Source: an uncultured Oceanobacillus sp.
Lineage (GTDB): Bacteria; Bacillota; Bacilli; Bacillales; Amphibacillaceae
Reading direction: 5' to 3'
DNA length: 22,534 bases
Assembly (NCBI GenBank): GCA_938004015.1
Contig: CALKWU010000118.1
Span: 1 to 22,534 of the forward strand
The stretch's first letter is position 1. Every line of letters starts with the position of its first letter. The translations under genes were made by a program, and so were the position numbers. Positions 22,520 through 22,534 of this stretch are shown piece by piece. The notes beneath the pieces were generated by a model. It saw only the letters and a program-made list of their open reading frames with translations, made no database searches and was not told the DNA's origin.

Positions 22520-22534
22520 CTCATCATCCACTTG

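Overview
The window comes from a low-GC Gram-positive of the family Bacillaceae. The evidence is strong AGGAGG ribosome binding sites, frequent GTG and TTG starts, sigma-A type promoters, lipoprotein signal peptides, and closest resemblance to Bacillus-type MdxEFG, MalL, XylA, XylB, XylR and XynB. The acidic stretch after the cysteine of the maltose-binding lipoprotein would suit a halotolerant or alkaliphilic genus, but the genus cannot be fixed from this window.

Layout. Positions 1-4155 (minus) hold a maltose/maltodextrin operon read as binding protein, two permeases, then a LacI-family regulator cut by the window edge. A GH31 alpha-glucosidase (4434-6815, minus) lies upstream of it. It is divergent from a GH13 oligo-1,6-glucosidase (7067-8761, plus). 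Positions 8885-12451 (minus) hold xylulokinase and xylose isomerase, separated by an unusually long 741-base spacer. A chemotaxis receptor (12572-14614, minus) and a YesL/DUF624 membrane protein (14761-15384, plus) follow. Positions 15486-18734 (minus) encode a second sugar ABC importer, probably for xylo-oligosaccharides, divergent from xylR (18893-20077, plus), which is followed by a GH43 beta-xylosidase (20204-21817, plus). A small unknown protein (21964-22344, minus) and the terminator of a gene outside the window close the region.

Function. The left half imports maltodextrins and hydrolyses them inside the cell. The right half imports xylo-oligosaccharides, cuts them to xylose and sends xylose through isomerase and kinase to xylulose 5-phosphate. 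Neither importer has its own ATPase, so a shared MsmX-type ATPase elsewhere is expected. Two operator families can be read directly: a GTGCAAnCG element at the malE and GH31/malL promoters, and a 21-bp dyad covering the -35 box of both xylA and the xylose-side importer.

Most unusual feature. The xylA-xylB spacer contains ten CGCTC/CGCTT cores spaced at exactly 21 bp (10793 to 10982). The array is enclosed by two nested inverted-repeat pairs (10685-10697 with 11102-11114, and 10731-10742 with 11046-11057). It looks like a discrete, non-coding module of about 430 bp of unknown function inside an otherwise ordinary xyl operon.
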